Shown: piece after piece, positions 41,287 through 50,001 of the stretch
Numbering within the stretch: the first letter of the stretch is position 1
Layout of the letters: each line of letters begins with the position of its first letter
From: a bacterium
GTDB taxonomy: Bacteria > Actinomycetota > Acidimicrobiia > Spongiisociales > ZC4RG35
Direction: 5' to 3'
DNA length: 64,000 nt
Assembly: GCA_028819345.1 (NCBI GenBank)
Contig: JAPPLW010000103.1
Coordinates: 34,424-98,423, forward strand
Program-made: the position numbers and the translations under genes
The notes under the pieces: model-generated
The model's database searches: none
Told to the model about the DNA's origin: nothing
The model's input: the letters and a program-made list of their open reading frames with translations, nothing else

Positions 41287-42990
41287 GTGGAATCGTTCAC
41301 GACCCCGCTTCCGATGGAAGACGGTATCCGGCTAGCAACCGATGTCTTCCTTCCATCCGGAAGCGGGGGTCCCCACCCCGCGTTGCTGATGCGGACGCCC
41401 TACGACAAGGCTCGAGTGGAGGATGGACGGATGATCTATTCCGAGATCGTTGCAGAGGCGGTCGAGGCCGGCTATGCCGTGGTTATTCAGGATCTTCGTG
41501 GACGTTTCGAATCCGAGGGCGAATTCGTGCCGTTTCACGAGAACCCCGACAGCGACGCACGGGACGGCGCCGCCACCGTGTCCTGGATCAGAGTCCAGGA
41601 CTGGTGCGACGGCTCCGTTGCGATGTGGGGTGATTCCTACGGCGCCTGGACACAGTGGAAAGTGGCCATTGACGGGAACATCAAACCCGACGCCATCTTT
41701 CCCTCCGGCCTTCCGATGAGCGCCCTCGATTCACCGGTGCTTAGGCCCGCCAGGCGGATCCTCTGGTATGTCGGCCGCATGGGGCCCGACTCACGTCGGC
41801 GCTCGGACCGGACCGGACGCTCCTTCGACGCGGAGTCCGCCTACCGGAACTGGCGAACGGTGGAAAGAAACCGCTGGCTGTGGTTCCTCCCATGGAAGGA
41901 ATTGCCCGAATACCTGCTTGGCGACCTGTCACGGCACTACCAAAGCCTGATCCGAAGCAGGCCAAGCGACTATCTGTCCTGGATCAGGCGTTGTGAGGAG
42001 TTCGAAGGACCGGTGCTACTTCTCACCGGTTGGTTCGACATAGATGTGGGCAGCGTGATCGAACTCCATGCCAGGCTGAGCAATCGACCGGGCGAGTCCG
42101 GCCCTGCGTATCTGATCGTCGGGCCTTGGAAGCACATGGATCCCAAGTACGATCTGAGCCGACATCGGGGAGCTATCGACTTCGGCGAGGCTGCTCAATG
42201 GTCGTATCCGGACGTTCTCGTCCAATGGTCGGACTTTGTTCTCAAGGGCAAGCCCGGACCTCTGTTTCCCGGACCACCGATCCGGTACTTCGCGATGGGA
42301 GATGGGTCCAACCAGTGGCGGGAGGCCGACCGCTGGTCCGAGATCGTTGCCCCTCCGCAGCGTCTCTTTCTCACATCCACCGCCGCATCCGGAGAGAATG
42401 GCGGCGCCCTCTCGGAAGCTCCGTCCTCGGAGACCGCAACCTGGCGCTACGTGTACGACCCGCGAGACCCGGTTCCTTCGGCCGTGGACGAGGACGCGTA
42501 CTATGGCCCCTTCGACATCGGCTATATGGACATGCGGCCGGATGTGTTGTCATTTGCCACGAGGCCGCTCGACCAACCGTTTGAAATCCGCGGGTCGGTG
42601 GATGTTGACCTGGTGGTGACCAGCACCGCCGTCGACACCGACTTCTGTGCCTGGGTCGCCGAAGAACGTCCTGACGGCGCGTCGATTCTTATTGCGAGCG
42701 GGTTTGTCCGGGCCAGGTACCGGAACGGGATCGATCAGGAACAGTTCCTGGAACCGGGCCAGCCCGAGACTATCCGGATCCGGTGTCGCCCGACCGTCTA
42801 CCGCTTGGAGGCAGGATCTCGCCTGGTGGTGAAGATCTCCAGCAGTGACTTCCCAGACTATGACAGGAGTCACAATCTCGGGACCGATCCCTACTCGGAT
42901 GCTCGACTCGTTTCGGCAGTGCAGACATTGACGAGTGGACCGGAGGAGCCGTGCAGCGTCCATCTACCGGTTTCAGGGCCCGTCCGATGA
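41287..42990 (+). CDS. CocE/NonD-family (X-Pro dipeptidyl-peptidase S15-like) hydrolase
   Basis: A 567-residue serine hydrolase with a GTG start. The N-terminus (MEDGIRLATDVFLPSGSGGPHPALLMRTPYDKAR) is the S15/CocE signature. The nucleophile lies in MWGDSYGAW (GxSxG), an Asp in LLTGWFDIDVG and a His in VGPWKHMD complete the probable triad, and a C-terminal jelly-roll domain (about 350-560, ending in RSHNLGTDPYSDARLVSAVQTL) follows. Members cleave esters (cocaine, glutaryl-7-ACA) or X-Pro dipeptides. It starts 19 nt after the binding-protein stop and overlaps the next gene by ATGA. A TAGTCT box 9 nt upstream could give an internal promoter. Confidence 0.9.
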   Translation: MESFTTPLPMEDGIRLATDVFLPSGSGGPHPALLMRTPYDKARVEDGRMIYSEIVAEAVEAGYAVVIQDLRGRFESEGEFVPFHENPDSDARDGAATVSWIRVQDWCDGSVAMWGDSYGAWTQWKVAIDGNIKPDAIFPSGLPMSALDSPVLRPARRILWYVGRMGPDSRRRSDRTGRSFDAESAYRNWRTVERNRWLWFLPWKELPEYLLGDLSRHYQSLIRSRPSDYLSWIRRCEEFEGPVLLLTGWFDIDVGSVIELHARLSNRPGESGPAYLIVGPWKHMDPKYDLSRHRGAIDFGEAAQWSYPDVLVQWSDFVLKGKPGPLFPGPPIRYFAMGDGSNQWREADRWSEIVAPPQRLFLTSTAASGENGGALSEAPSSETATWRYVYDPRDPVPSAVDEDAYYGPFDIGYMDMRPDVLSFATRPLDQPFEIRGSVDVDLVVTSTAVDTDFCAWVAEERPDGASILIASGFVRARYRNGIDQEQFLEPGQPETIRIRCRPTVYRLEAGSRLVVKISSSDFPDYDRSHNLGTDPYSDARLVSAVQTLTSGPEEPCSVHLPVSGPVR

Positions 42991-44060
42991 CCTCTTCCGG
43001 GCAGTCAGGGGGACGATCCGACCGGTTCATCGACTTGCGTAGCGACACCTACAACCTACCTACGCAGGCAATGTTGGCTCGTTTGGGCTCTGCCATCGAC
43101 AATCCACCGGATGGAGGCGCGGAAGAGCACACCCGAGAACTGGAACGGGCGGTGTCGGCCTTGACTTCCAAGGAAGCGGCCCTGTTCCTTCCCACCTGCA
43201 GCGCCGCCAATCTCCTGGCACTGATGGCTCTGGCCAACCCGGCCGAGAACGTTGTTGTTGACGCCGACTCCCACATACGGTGGCTGGAGGCGAACAGCGC
43301 CTCGGTTACCGGAGGCGTCCAGTTGGTCCCCGTGCCGAGAGACGGCAGCGTCGTAGACCCGGTCGCGTTGGTGGAATTCGCCGAGAGATCGTCCCATTTC
43401 GGACTTCCTCCCCTGGGTTTGATCTGCGTTGAGAACTCTCACAACAACGCCGGAGGAACGGTGGCGACCCGGTCGGACATGAAACGCGTCTCCGGTATGG
43501 CGCTGGACTACGGCGCCCGCCTTCATGTCGATGGGGCCCGCATCTTCAACGCCGCCGCTCGGCTCGACGTCGAGGTCAGTGAACTATGCGCCTCGGCCAC
43601 CACGGTGGCATTGAGTCTCAACAAGAGCCTGGGAGCACCATACGGCGCCGTTCTGGCGGGTCCTGAAGACGTCATTGCCAAAGCGAGGAACCTCCGGGGC
43701 CAGCTGGGCATCGCGTCAATACACCAGGAAGGCCTGTTCGCAACGATGGCGCTGGAGGCTCTTGAAAACAACATGGAGGACCCACGCCTTGACAACTGCG
43801 AAGCCGGAAAGTTGGCGCGATCGCTCATCCGGCACTTCGAGTCCGAGTTGGCGGTGCAGACTCCCCAGACCAACATCATTCTTTTTGACGTTCTCGGGGA
43901 CCTGACCGCCGCCGAGTTCTGCAGGCAACTTGCGAACCGGGGAGTACTGGCAAAGCCGCGGTCTGCGACCCGGTCGGTTCGCCTGGTTGTTAATCGTGGG
44001 TCGCGACAGCACGATCTGGGACGGGTGATAGAAGCCTTCGCCAGGGCTTTAGGTCGTTAA
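42987..44060 (+). CDS. threonine aldolase/beta-eliminating lyase-family PLP enzyme
   Basis: A 357-residue fold-type I PLP enzyme. Threonine-aldolase blocks: FIDLRSDTYNLPTQAML, the LFLPTCSAANLLALMAL region, CVENSHNNAGGTV, LHVDGARIFNAAARLDV (PLP Asp), and TVALSLNKSLGAPYGAVLAG with the Schiff-base Lys. In canonical enzymes this last motif reads SLSKGLGAP, so N and S are substitutions beside the lysine. The track starts at a GTG at 42951; the ATG at 42987 (ATGA overlap) is preferred. It probably cleaves a beta-hydroxy-amino acid or eliminates a beta-substituent released by the neighbouring hydrolases. Confidence 0.88.
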   Translation: MTSSGQSGGRSDRFIDLRSDTYNLPTQAMLARLGSAIDNPPDGGAEEHTRELERAVSALTSKEAALFLPTCSAANLLALMALANPAENVVVDADSHIRWLEANSASVTGGVQLVPVPRDGSVVDPVALVEFAERSSHFGLPPLGLICVENSHNNAGGTVATRSDMKRVSGMALDYGARLHVDGARIFNAAARLDVEVSELCASATTVALSLNKSLGAPYGAVLAGPEDVIAKARNLRGQLGIASIHQEGLFATMALEALENNMEDPRLDNCEAGKLARSLIRHFESELAVQTPQTNIILFDVLGDLTAAEFCRQLANRGVLAKPRSATRSVRLVVNRGSRQHDLGRVIEAFARALGR

Positions 44061-44069
44061 AGGAGGTTT

Positions 44070-44984
44070 ATGGGTTCCATCGTGACCGTGACAGGTGAGG
44101 TGCCGAGTGCGGACATTGGCGCAGTCTTGATGCACGAGCACATCATGTGCAACCTCTACAGGATCTCCGGCAATTCGGACCATCTACTCGACGACGTCGA
44201 TCTGGCTGTCAGCGAGCTTCGTCACCTGGATGAGACTCCGGTGCGGACCGTGGTCGATGTGACGAGTGTCGGTCTGGGCAGAGATCTGGAGACTCTGCGA
44301 CAAATCGCTTTGACCACCGGCCTCAACATCGTTGCCGGCTGTGGTTGGTACCGCGACCCCTACCTGCCACAAGAAGTCTTCGACAAGACTTCTGATGATC
44401 TGGCCGACGTATTGGTCTCGGAGATCACCAGAGGATCTGACGACGGGGGGATACGACCGGGGATCATCGGGGAAATAGGGGCGTACACGGATCCGATGAC
44501 CCCTGCGGAGGAGCGGGTCCTACGTGCCGGCGCGTTTGCGCAGGTGGAGACGGGAGTCGCCATATACACGCACGCTGCCCGGAGCACGGTTGGGATCGAG
44601 CAGGCCAGAATCCTGCTCAGAATGGGCGTTCCGCCTGAGCGGGTAGTCATCGGCCACTCCGATACGGTCCCTCGGAAGGAGTACTGGTCAGAGTTGCTCG
44701 ACATGGGCGCCACCCTCGGCTTTGACACCGTGAGGCCTCACTTTCCATACGATGTCGAGGTTCGCATCGCCGGTCTGGTGTGGCTGGCGGAGCGAGGCTC
44801 TCTGGATCGTGTCGTCGTCTCCAACGACGTGTGCTTTCGATCACATCTCCGCGCGTTCGAAGGCGGTGGTTACCCGTACTGCGCCACGGACTTCTTCGAC
44901 TCTCTGCGAAGGGTCGGGTTCGGCGACCAGGAATTCCGCACGATCTTCCATGAGAACCCGGCCCGGCTTCTCGATGTTCCTTGA
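44070..44984 (+). CDS. phosphotriesterase-family metal-dependent hydrolase, copy 2
   Basis: A 304-residue paralogue of the gene at 38573, with the same ligand set: HEH in VLMHEHIMCN, Glu in GIIGEIGA, His in IYTHAA and VVIGHSD, Asp in VVSNDV. A two-residue gap (VPRKEYW versus VPSNRKEYW) is the only obvious indel between them. It lies within the ABC importer operon with a Shine-Dalgarno (AAAGGAGG) 5 nt before the ATG. Two closely related hydrolases, one inside and one just upstream with its own promoter, suggest either dosage or differing specificity for the imported compound. Confidence 0.92.
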   Translation: MGSIVTVTGEVPSADIGAVLMHEHIMCNLYRISGNSDHLLDDVDLAVSELRHLDETPVRTVVDVTSVGLGRDLETLRQIALTTGLNIVAGCGWYRDPYLPQEVFDKTSDDLADVLVSEITRGSDDGGIRPGIIGEIGAYTDPMTPAEERVLRAGAFAQVETGVAIYTHAARSTVGIEQARILLRMGVPPERVVIGHSDTVPRKEYWSELLDMGATLGFDTVRPHFPYDVEVRIAGLVWLAERGSLDRVVVSNDVCFRSHLRAFEGGGYPYCATDFFDSLRRVGFGDQEFRTIFHENPARLLDVP

Positions 44985-44987
44985 GCC

Positions 44988-46931
44988 ATGACCGGTCCAG
45001 AGCAAGGATCCCAACACGGCGGTCGTTCACCGACGCTTGAGATCACCGATTTGACGTTGTCTCTCGAGGGAGTCGGCGCTGATCCCGTGGACTTGGTCAA
45101 GGGTGTCAGCCTGGATATCTCCCAGGGCCAGTGTCTCGGGCTGGTTGGAGAGTCCGGGGCAGGAAAGAGCCTGACAGCCAAAGCCATTGTGGGACTCCTG
45201 CCCAGGGGGATCGACGTGACGAGCGGTTCGATCATGGTCGGCGGGCAGCCGCTGACGTCCTCTCAAGTCAACTGGCGGGAAATTCGGGGAGTTCTGGTCG
45301 GGACCATTTTCCAGGACCCCATGTCCAGCCTCAACCCGGTGATGAGAATACGGACCCAGGTGGAGGAGGTGATCAAGGCACATTTGACCTTGAACAGGCA
45401 TGAACGGGATCAACGAGTGGTCGAGTTGATGGAAGCCGTGGACCTTCCCGGTCACAAGGGCTTCCTGTCCCGCTACCCGCATGAGTTGTCGGGCGGCCAG
45501 CAGCAGAGGGTGGCCATCGCCATGGCCATTGCCTGTGATCCGTTGCTATTGATCGCCGATGAGGCAACAACCGCCCTGGATGTACGGACCCAGGCCCAAA
45601 TCCTGAAGCTGCTCAGGTCCCTCGTGGATGATTTGGGACTGAGCATGCTGCTGGTTACCCACGATATGGGGGTTATCGCCGGGGTTTCGGATCGACTGGC
45701 GGTGCTCTATTCGGGACGTGTCGTCGAGAGGGGCAGGACTCCCGACGTCCTGTCCAATCCTCGCCATCCCTACACGAGTGGCCTCATCGAAAGCTGCCCA
45801 CTGGATCTCAAGGGCGGGTTCCGGACCGAGGTCCGGCCCATCATGGGGACGGCGCCGATCGACGCGGAGTCGATCTGGGACAAGTGCGTCTATGCTCCCC
45901 GCTGTTCCCGGGCCGAGAGCAAGTGTCGAGGTCACTCTCCCCCGCTGGAGGATTTTGGAGAGTTGCACAGCGCCGCATGCTTCTATCCATTGGGGGATAC
46001 ACCCGGCGCCGCCATGCCCGAGGGATCGGGAGAGGCGGACACAAGCCCGGTCCCGCCTTCCGAACCGGTCCTTCTCACAACGGCGGCTCGCCTGCCCGGC
46101 TCGCCGCCGCAGAATGGAAAGGAAGCCGAAGGCGTGAACGATGTCATCGTGCAAGCCACCGGGCTTTCCGTCTCCTACCGGGAAGGACGTACATTCTCCT
46201 ACAGCAGGAAGGCTGTCCCGGCCGTCCAGGAGTTCGACCTTGAATTGAGGAAGGCTGAGACCGTGGCGGTGGTGGGAGAGTCGGGGAGCGGTAAATCAAC
46301 CGTCGCCCGCGCCCTGATACGGCTGGAGCCAAACAACGCGGTCGTCGAGGGGCGTCGCCAGATCCTCGGAGCCGACCTGGATGAACTGGGTAGGGGCGCC
46401 CTGCGGGGTATGCGCCGGAGGGCACAGATCATCTTTCAGGATCCCTACGGTAGCCTCAACCCGCGGCGCAAGGTTGTCGACCTCCTGATGGAAGGGCCTC
46501 GCGCACACAACCTTGAATCTTCCAATTCGCCCTCGGATCGAGCCGGTCAGCTACTGGAGCGAGTGGGCTTGGACCCGTCGTTCGCCGATCGGTATCCACA
46601 TCAGATGTCGGGCGGCCAGCGCCAGAGGGTGGCGATCGCCCGGGCGCTTTCCCTGGAGCCTCAGGTCCTGATTTGCGACGAACCGGTTTCGGCGCTGGAC
46701 GTCAGCATCCAGGCACAGATATTGGAACTCCTTGCATCACTGGCCCACCAGGAGGGACTGGCCTTCGTCTTCATAACCCATGACTTGGGGGTGATGAACA
46801 TGCTCGCCGACAGGGTGGTCGTGATGAAGGAAGGTAGGACTGTTGAGACCGGCATGGTGGAGGAGGTACTCGCCCGGCCGAACACCCGGTACACGAGAGA
46901 ACTCATCCAAGCCAGTTTGGTGGCGATATGA
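44988..46931 (+). CDS. fused peptide-type ABC transporter ATPase (DppD-DppF)
   Basis: A 647-residue protein carrying both ATPase domains of an oligopeptide importer. First half: Walker A GESGAGKS, signature LSGGQQQRVAIAMA, Walker B LLIADEATTALD, then the oligo_HPY segment HPYTSGLIESCPL with a Cys cluster (CVYAPRCSRAESKC) characteristic of DppD/OppD. Second half (from about 385): Walker A GESGSGKST, signature MSGGQRQRVAIARAL, Walker B LICDEPVSALD. A hydrophilic linker of about 45 residues joins them. The C-terminus stops after the H-loop region and lacks a second oligo_HPY tail. Fused ATPases of this type are known (GsiA/YejF-like). Confidence 0.95.
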   Translation: MTGPEQGSQHGGRSPTLEITDLTLSLEGVGADPVDLVKGVSLDISQGQCLGLVGESGAGKSLTAKAIVGLLPRGIDVTSGSIMVGGQPLTSSQVNWREIRGVLVGTIFQDPMSSLNPVMRIRTQVEEVIKAHLTLNRHERDQRVVELMEAVDLPGHKGFLSRYPHELSGGQQQRVAIAMAIACDPLLLIADEATTALDVRTQAQILKLLRSLVDDLGLSMLLVTHDMGVIAGVSDRLAVLYSGRVVERGRTPDVLSNPRHPYTSGLIESCPLDLKGGFRTEVRPIMGTAPIDAESIWDKCVYAPRCSRAESKCRGHSPPLEDFGELHSAACFYPLGDTPGAAMPEGSGEADTSPVPPSEPVLLTTAARLPGSPPQNGKEAEGVNDVIVQATGLSVSYREGRTFSYSRKAVPAVQEFDLELRKAETVAVVGESGSGKSTVARALIRLEPNNAVVEGRRQILGADLDELGRGALRGMRRRAQIIFQDPYGSLNPRRKVVDLLMEGPRAHNLESSNSPSDRAGQLLERVGLDPSFADRYPHQMSGGQRQRVAIARALSLEPQVLICDEPVSALDVSIQAQILELLASLAHQEGLAFVFITHDLGVMNMLADRVVVMKEGRTVETGMVEEVLARPNTRYTRELIQASLVAI

Positions 46932-47629
46932 ATCGTCCCTCGACACAGATTTCCCAGTCCAACGATCCCATGTACCGGACGCTGGAAGACTATGCCTACA
47001 ACACCATCCGTGAGGCGATCCTGCATGGGGAACTGAAACCCGGGGAGCGGATCCTGCTCAAGGAACTGGAGGCCACCTACCGCATCAGCCGGACCCCGAT
47101 CCGCCAGGCTCTGCGGCGCCTGTCCGAGCGTGGATACGTTACTCTGCAGCCGCATTCCTCCATGCGGGTGCGACCTCTGAGTGCGGAGGAACTGAACGAG
47201 CTCTATGCCCTACGCAAGGCGATAGAACCGATAGCAATCGCCGAGGGCATCAAGGGAGCTGATGACTCTGTTGTGGCGCTCTTGGATTCCCTTCTGGGCG
47301 AAATGCATGTTGCCACGGAAAGGGAGGATCGCGTGAGTCTCATCGGGCTCAACAGCAAGTTCCACAGATCGATGTATGAGCCCTCCGGAATGCCTCACCT
47401 TCTCTCCATGTATGACAGGTTGGTGGGCATATGCGAACGATATCAATGGACCCAGGCGAACGCGCCCATCACTGAACTCAGAGGGGACCGCCGGCATCAC
47501 GAAGAGATCATGGATGCCTATCGCCGCAGGGACGAGGAGCGGGCCATTGGCCTCATTCAAATCCACCTGGAGCAGGCCCGCGAGGCAATCCTGAAACATC
47601 TGGGTTCACGAGGAGCCCTGGCGCCATGA
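46928..47629 (+). CDS. GntR-family (FadR/FCD subfamily) transcriptional regulator
   Basis: A 233-residue regulator. The winged helix is at 15-80 (AYNTIREAILHGELKPGERILLKELEATYRISRTPIRQALRRLSERGYV). The all-helical FCD effector domain follows, with candidate metal-binding residues in LNSKFHRSMY, the GDRRHHEEIMDAY segment and IQIHLEQA. Its ATG overlaps the ATPase stop, and its own stop overlaps the amidase (ATGA both times). It is the natural candidate to bind TGTGATCACA at 39597 and repress the operon until an imported metabolite or product binds. Confidence 0.95.
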   Translation: MNRPSTQISQSNDPMYRTLEDYAYNTIREAILHGELKPGERILLKELEATYRISRTPIRQALRRLSERGYVTLQPHSSMRVRPLSAEELNELYALRKAIEPIAIAEGIKGADDSVVALLDSLLGEMHVATEREDRVSLIGLNSKFHRSMYEPSGMPHLLSMYDRLVGICERYQWTQANAPITELRGDRRHHEEIMDAYRRRDEERAIGLIQIHLEQAREAILKHLGSRGALAP

Positions 47630-49041
47630 TCGAAGAGAACCGACGCTATCCGACGGACTGTCAGGAGTTCGACGCCGCCAATCGCGAGCTGAACGCCTTC
47701 GTAGCGGTGCGTCACACCACCGAAGACCGACAGGACCCAACAGGCCCTGCCTCAGCCGGTGACTCGGAGGTCCGCTGCTCCTGCGGAGACTGTCGGGTGA
47801 GAACTCTGGGCGTGAAGGACAACATCGCCGTGGAGGGATTCCCCTTGGCGGCGGGTCTCGGCGTTCCGGTCCTTGAGCGGGACGAAACGGTCTCGGGGTC
47901 GTGGGTCAAGTGGCTGGTTGGCCGGGGGTTTGTGATCAAAGGCAAGGCCAACATGTACGAACTCGGTTACGGTGCGCCCGGCTGCGGGTTGCAGCCGGCC
48001 GTGAACCCGTGGGACCACTCCCTGATTCCCGGTGGCAGTTCGAGCGGCTCCGCCGTGGCCGTTGCGGCAGCGCTGTGCGCGGTGGCCCTCGGCACGGATG
48101 CAGCCGGGTCGGTCCGGATCCCCGCCGAGTATTGCGGGGTGCTCTCCTACAAGCCATCCGGGAAACAGGCCTGGCACAAAGATGGCATCTGGCCCGGTCC
48201 TTCCACCCTCGATGCCATCGGGGTCATCACCCGTGACCTGGACCTGCTGGCCCAAGCAATCCCATCGCAGAGCGCCCGCGGCGAAGGAGACGAGAGCCAC
48301 GGCGCCCATGAGCCTTCGGATTCCAGGCAGGACACCCTCTGCGTCGGGGTCCTGGACCTCAATGGTGAAGAAGTGGACGACGATCACGCTCTCATGCTGG
48401 ATGAGGTACGAACCTGGGCGGAGAATTGTGGATATTCCACAGTGAGTGTGCAACTGCCAGGTCTTGGTAGCCCCGTCCGGGATGCCATCTGGAAGATATT
48501 CGCCTACGAGTACTCCCGCGCACTCGAGTCGCATCTCACCGCAGAGGCCAGGACGGTGCTCTCCGCCCCTTCGCGCCAGTTGCTTGCCGATGGGCCGAAG
48601 ACCACCGCGGAGGAGTATTCGGGAGCGTTGGACGCCCGGCTCCGACTGCAGCAGCTATATGCGGAGGAACTGGGCGGCTGCCATGCGGTGGTGACCCCCG
48701 TCACGCCGGTGCGGCCCTATTCCCTGACCTGGTCTCGCGCGTTCGCCCGATGCGAGGAGGATGACGTCTCCGGGAGTCCGATCGATCTGTCGAATGTCGA
48801 AGCCCTACTGACAAAAAAGACCCGGTACACCGCTCCGATCAACCTGGTGGAGTACCCGACACTGACTCTTCCCATGCGCATTCATCGGGATGGACTACCG
48901 GTGGGAATCCAGATTGCCTCGGTTCCCGAACGCGAGCCTGGTATGTGGAGCATCGCTCGAAAGATGTGGCAGGACCTTGGTCCGCAAAGAGCACGCCAGG
49001 ACGGGAGCGGCAAGTTGTACGGAAGCTTCGGGGACACATAG
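47626..49041 (+). CDS. amidase signature family hydrolase
   Basis: A 471-residue amidase. The Ser-cisSer-Lys triad can be placed: Lys in LGVKDNIAVEG, cis-Ser in IPGGSSSGSAVAVAA, nucleophile Ser in LGTDAAGSVRIPAEYCG (usually GTDTGGSIRxPA). The N-terminus has a Cys-rich insert (RCSCGDCR) not typical of the family. Members hydrolyse amides such as allophanate, glutamyl-tRNA amide, mandelamide or urea derivatives. Its place between the regulator and permease genes suggests action on the imported compound. The following permease is in the same frame just after the TAG stop. Confidence 0.92.
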   Translation: MIEENRRYPTDCQEFDAANRELNAFVAVRHTTEDRQDPTGPASAGDSEVRCSCGDCRVRTLGVKDNIAVEGFPLAAGLGVPVLERDETVSGSWVKWLVGRGFVIKGKANMYELGYGAPGCGLQPAVNPWDHSLIPGGSSSGSAVAVAAALCAVALGTDAAGSVRIPAEYCGVLSYKPSGKQAWHKDGIWPGPSTLDAIGVITRDLDLLAQAIPSQSARGEGDESHGAHEPSDSRQDTLCVGVLDLNGEEVDDDHALMLDEVRTWAENCGYSTVSVQLPGLGSPVRDAIWKIFAYEYSRALESHLTAEARTVLSAPSRQLLADGPKTTAEEYSGALDARLRLQQLYAEELGGCHAVVTPVTPVRPYSLTWSRAFARCEEDDVSGSPIDLSNVEALLTKKTRYTAPINLVEYPTLTLPMRIHRDGLPVGIQIASVPEREPGMWSIARKMWQDLGPQRARQDGSGKLYGSFGDT

Positions 49042-49056
49042 AAAGGCGGCACAGAA

Positions 49057-50001
49057 ATTCTCAAGGCGTCGGCTCAAAGATTCCTGCAGGCGATCCCAGT
49101 TCTGCTTATAGCCTCGGCCGTTCTCTTCTTCGCCATGAGGTTGGCCCCGGGTGACCCGGTGCTGGCGATGTACGGTGGCCAAATTGGGGTGTCACTTGAA
49201 GAGTTGGAGGCGGCGCGAGAGAGACTGGGTTACAACGATCCGATGCTGGTGCAATACGGACGGTGGCTGTCTGACATAGTCAGGGGCGACTTGGGCAACT
49301 CGGTGGTGAATGGACTTCCTGTCGAGCAGGTCATCGCGGAGAAGATCTGGCCCTCGGCGCAACTGGCGATCGTCGCCCTGATCCTGTCGGTCTTCATCGC
49401 GGTTCCCGGCGGGGTTTTGGCGGCCCTTCGGCGTGGAAGCCTGATCGACCGGTTCCTGACCGGCTTTGTCAGCGCGGGAATAGCGATACCACAGTTCTGG
49501 CTGGGAATCATGCTGATTCTGGTTCTGGCCATCCAGTTTCAGATCTTCCCGGCCTCCGGCTACGTCTCACCAGTCGAGGGCCTGGGCGAGTGGGCCATGC
49601 ACATCGCGTTGCCTTCGCTGACGCTTGCGATAACACTGGCTGCGCCCACGGCGAGGTTCGTGAGGTCAAGCATGCTCGACGTCCTTTCAGAACAGTTCGT
49701 GGACGTGGCGAAGGCCAAGGGGCTTTCGGGTCGGCGCGTCATTTGGGTCCATGCCTTGCGAAACGCGCTGCTGCCGGCCTTGACGATCGTCGGCTTGCAG
49801 GCCGGCACCCTGATGGGGGGCGCCGTCCTGATCGAATGGGTTTTCGGGTTTCCGGGCTTGGGGTGGCTCTTGGTCAACGCCGTTACAGCAAGGGACTATC
49901 CGGTTTTGCAGGCATCCCTCCTTCTCTTCGTGACGGCGTTTCTGCTTGTCAATTTCCTGGTCGATCTCTTCTACCGAGTTCTTGATCCGAGGTTGAGATG
50001 A
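49057..50001 (+). CDS. peptide-type ABC transporter permease (DppB) with apparent ATT start
   Basis: The first canonical start in frame is the ATG at 49135, but that would delete the first TM helix. In-frame sequence upstream encodes ILKASAQRFLQAIPVLLIASAVLFFAMRLAPGDP, which aligns with the conserved DppB N-terminus (MLRYLLRRLLQAIPVLL...RLAPGDP). Between the amidase TAG (49039-49041, same frame) and this segment there is no ATG, GTG or TTG. The best candidate is ATT at 49057, 10 nt after AAAGG. The rest is a standard 6-TM permease with the cytoplasmic loop QFVDVAKAKGLSGRRVIWVHALRNALLP (EAA motif). A sequencing error or stop readthrough are alternatives. Confidence 0.88.
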   Translation: MLKASAQRFLQAIPVLLIASAVLFFAMRLAPGDPVLAMYGGQIGVSLEELEAARERLGYNDPMLVQYGRWLSDIVRGDLGNSVVNGLPVEQVIAEKIWPSAQLAIVALILSVFIAVPGGVLAALRRGSLIDRFLTGFVSAGIAIPQFWLGIMLILVLAIQFQIFPASGYVSPVEGLGEWAMHIALPSLTLAITLAAPTARFVRSSMLDVLSEQFVDVAKAKGLSGRRVIWVHALRNALLPALTIVGLQAGTLMGGAVLIEWVFGFPGLGWLLVNAVTARDYPVLQASLLLFVTAFLLVNFLVDLFYRVLDPRLR

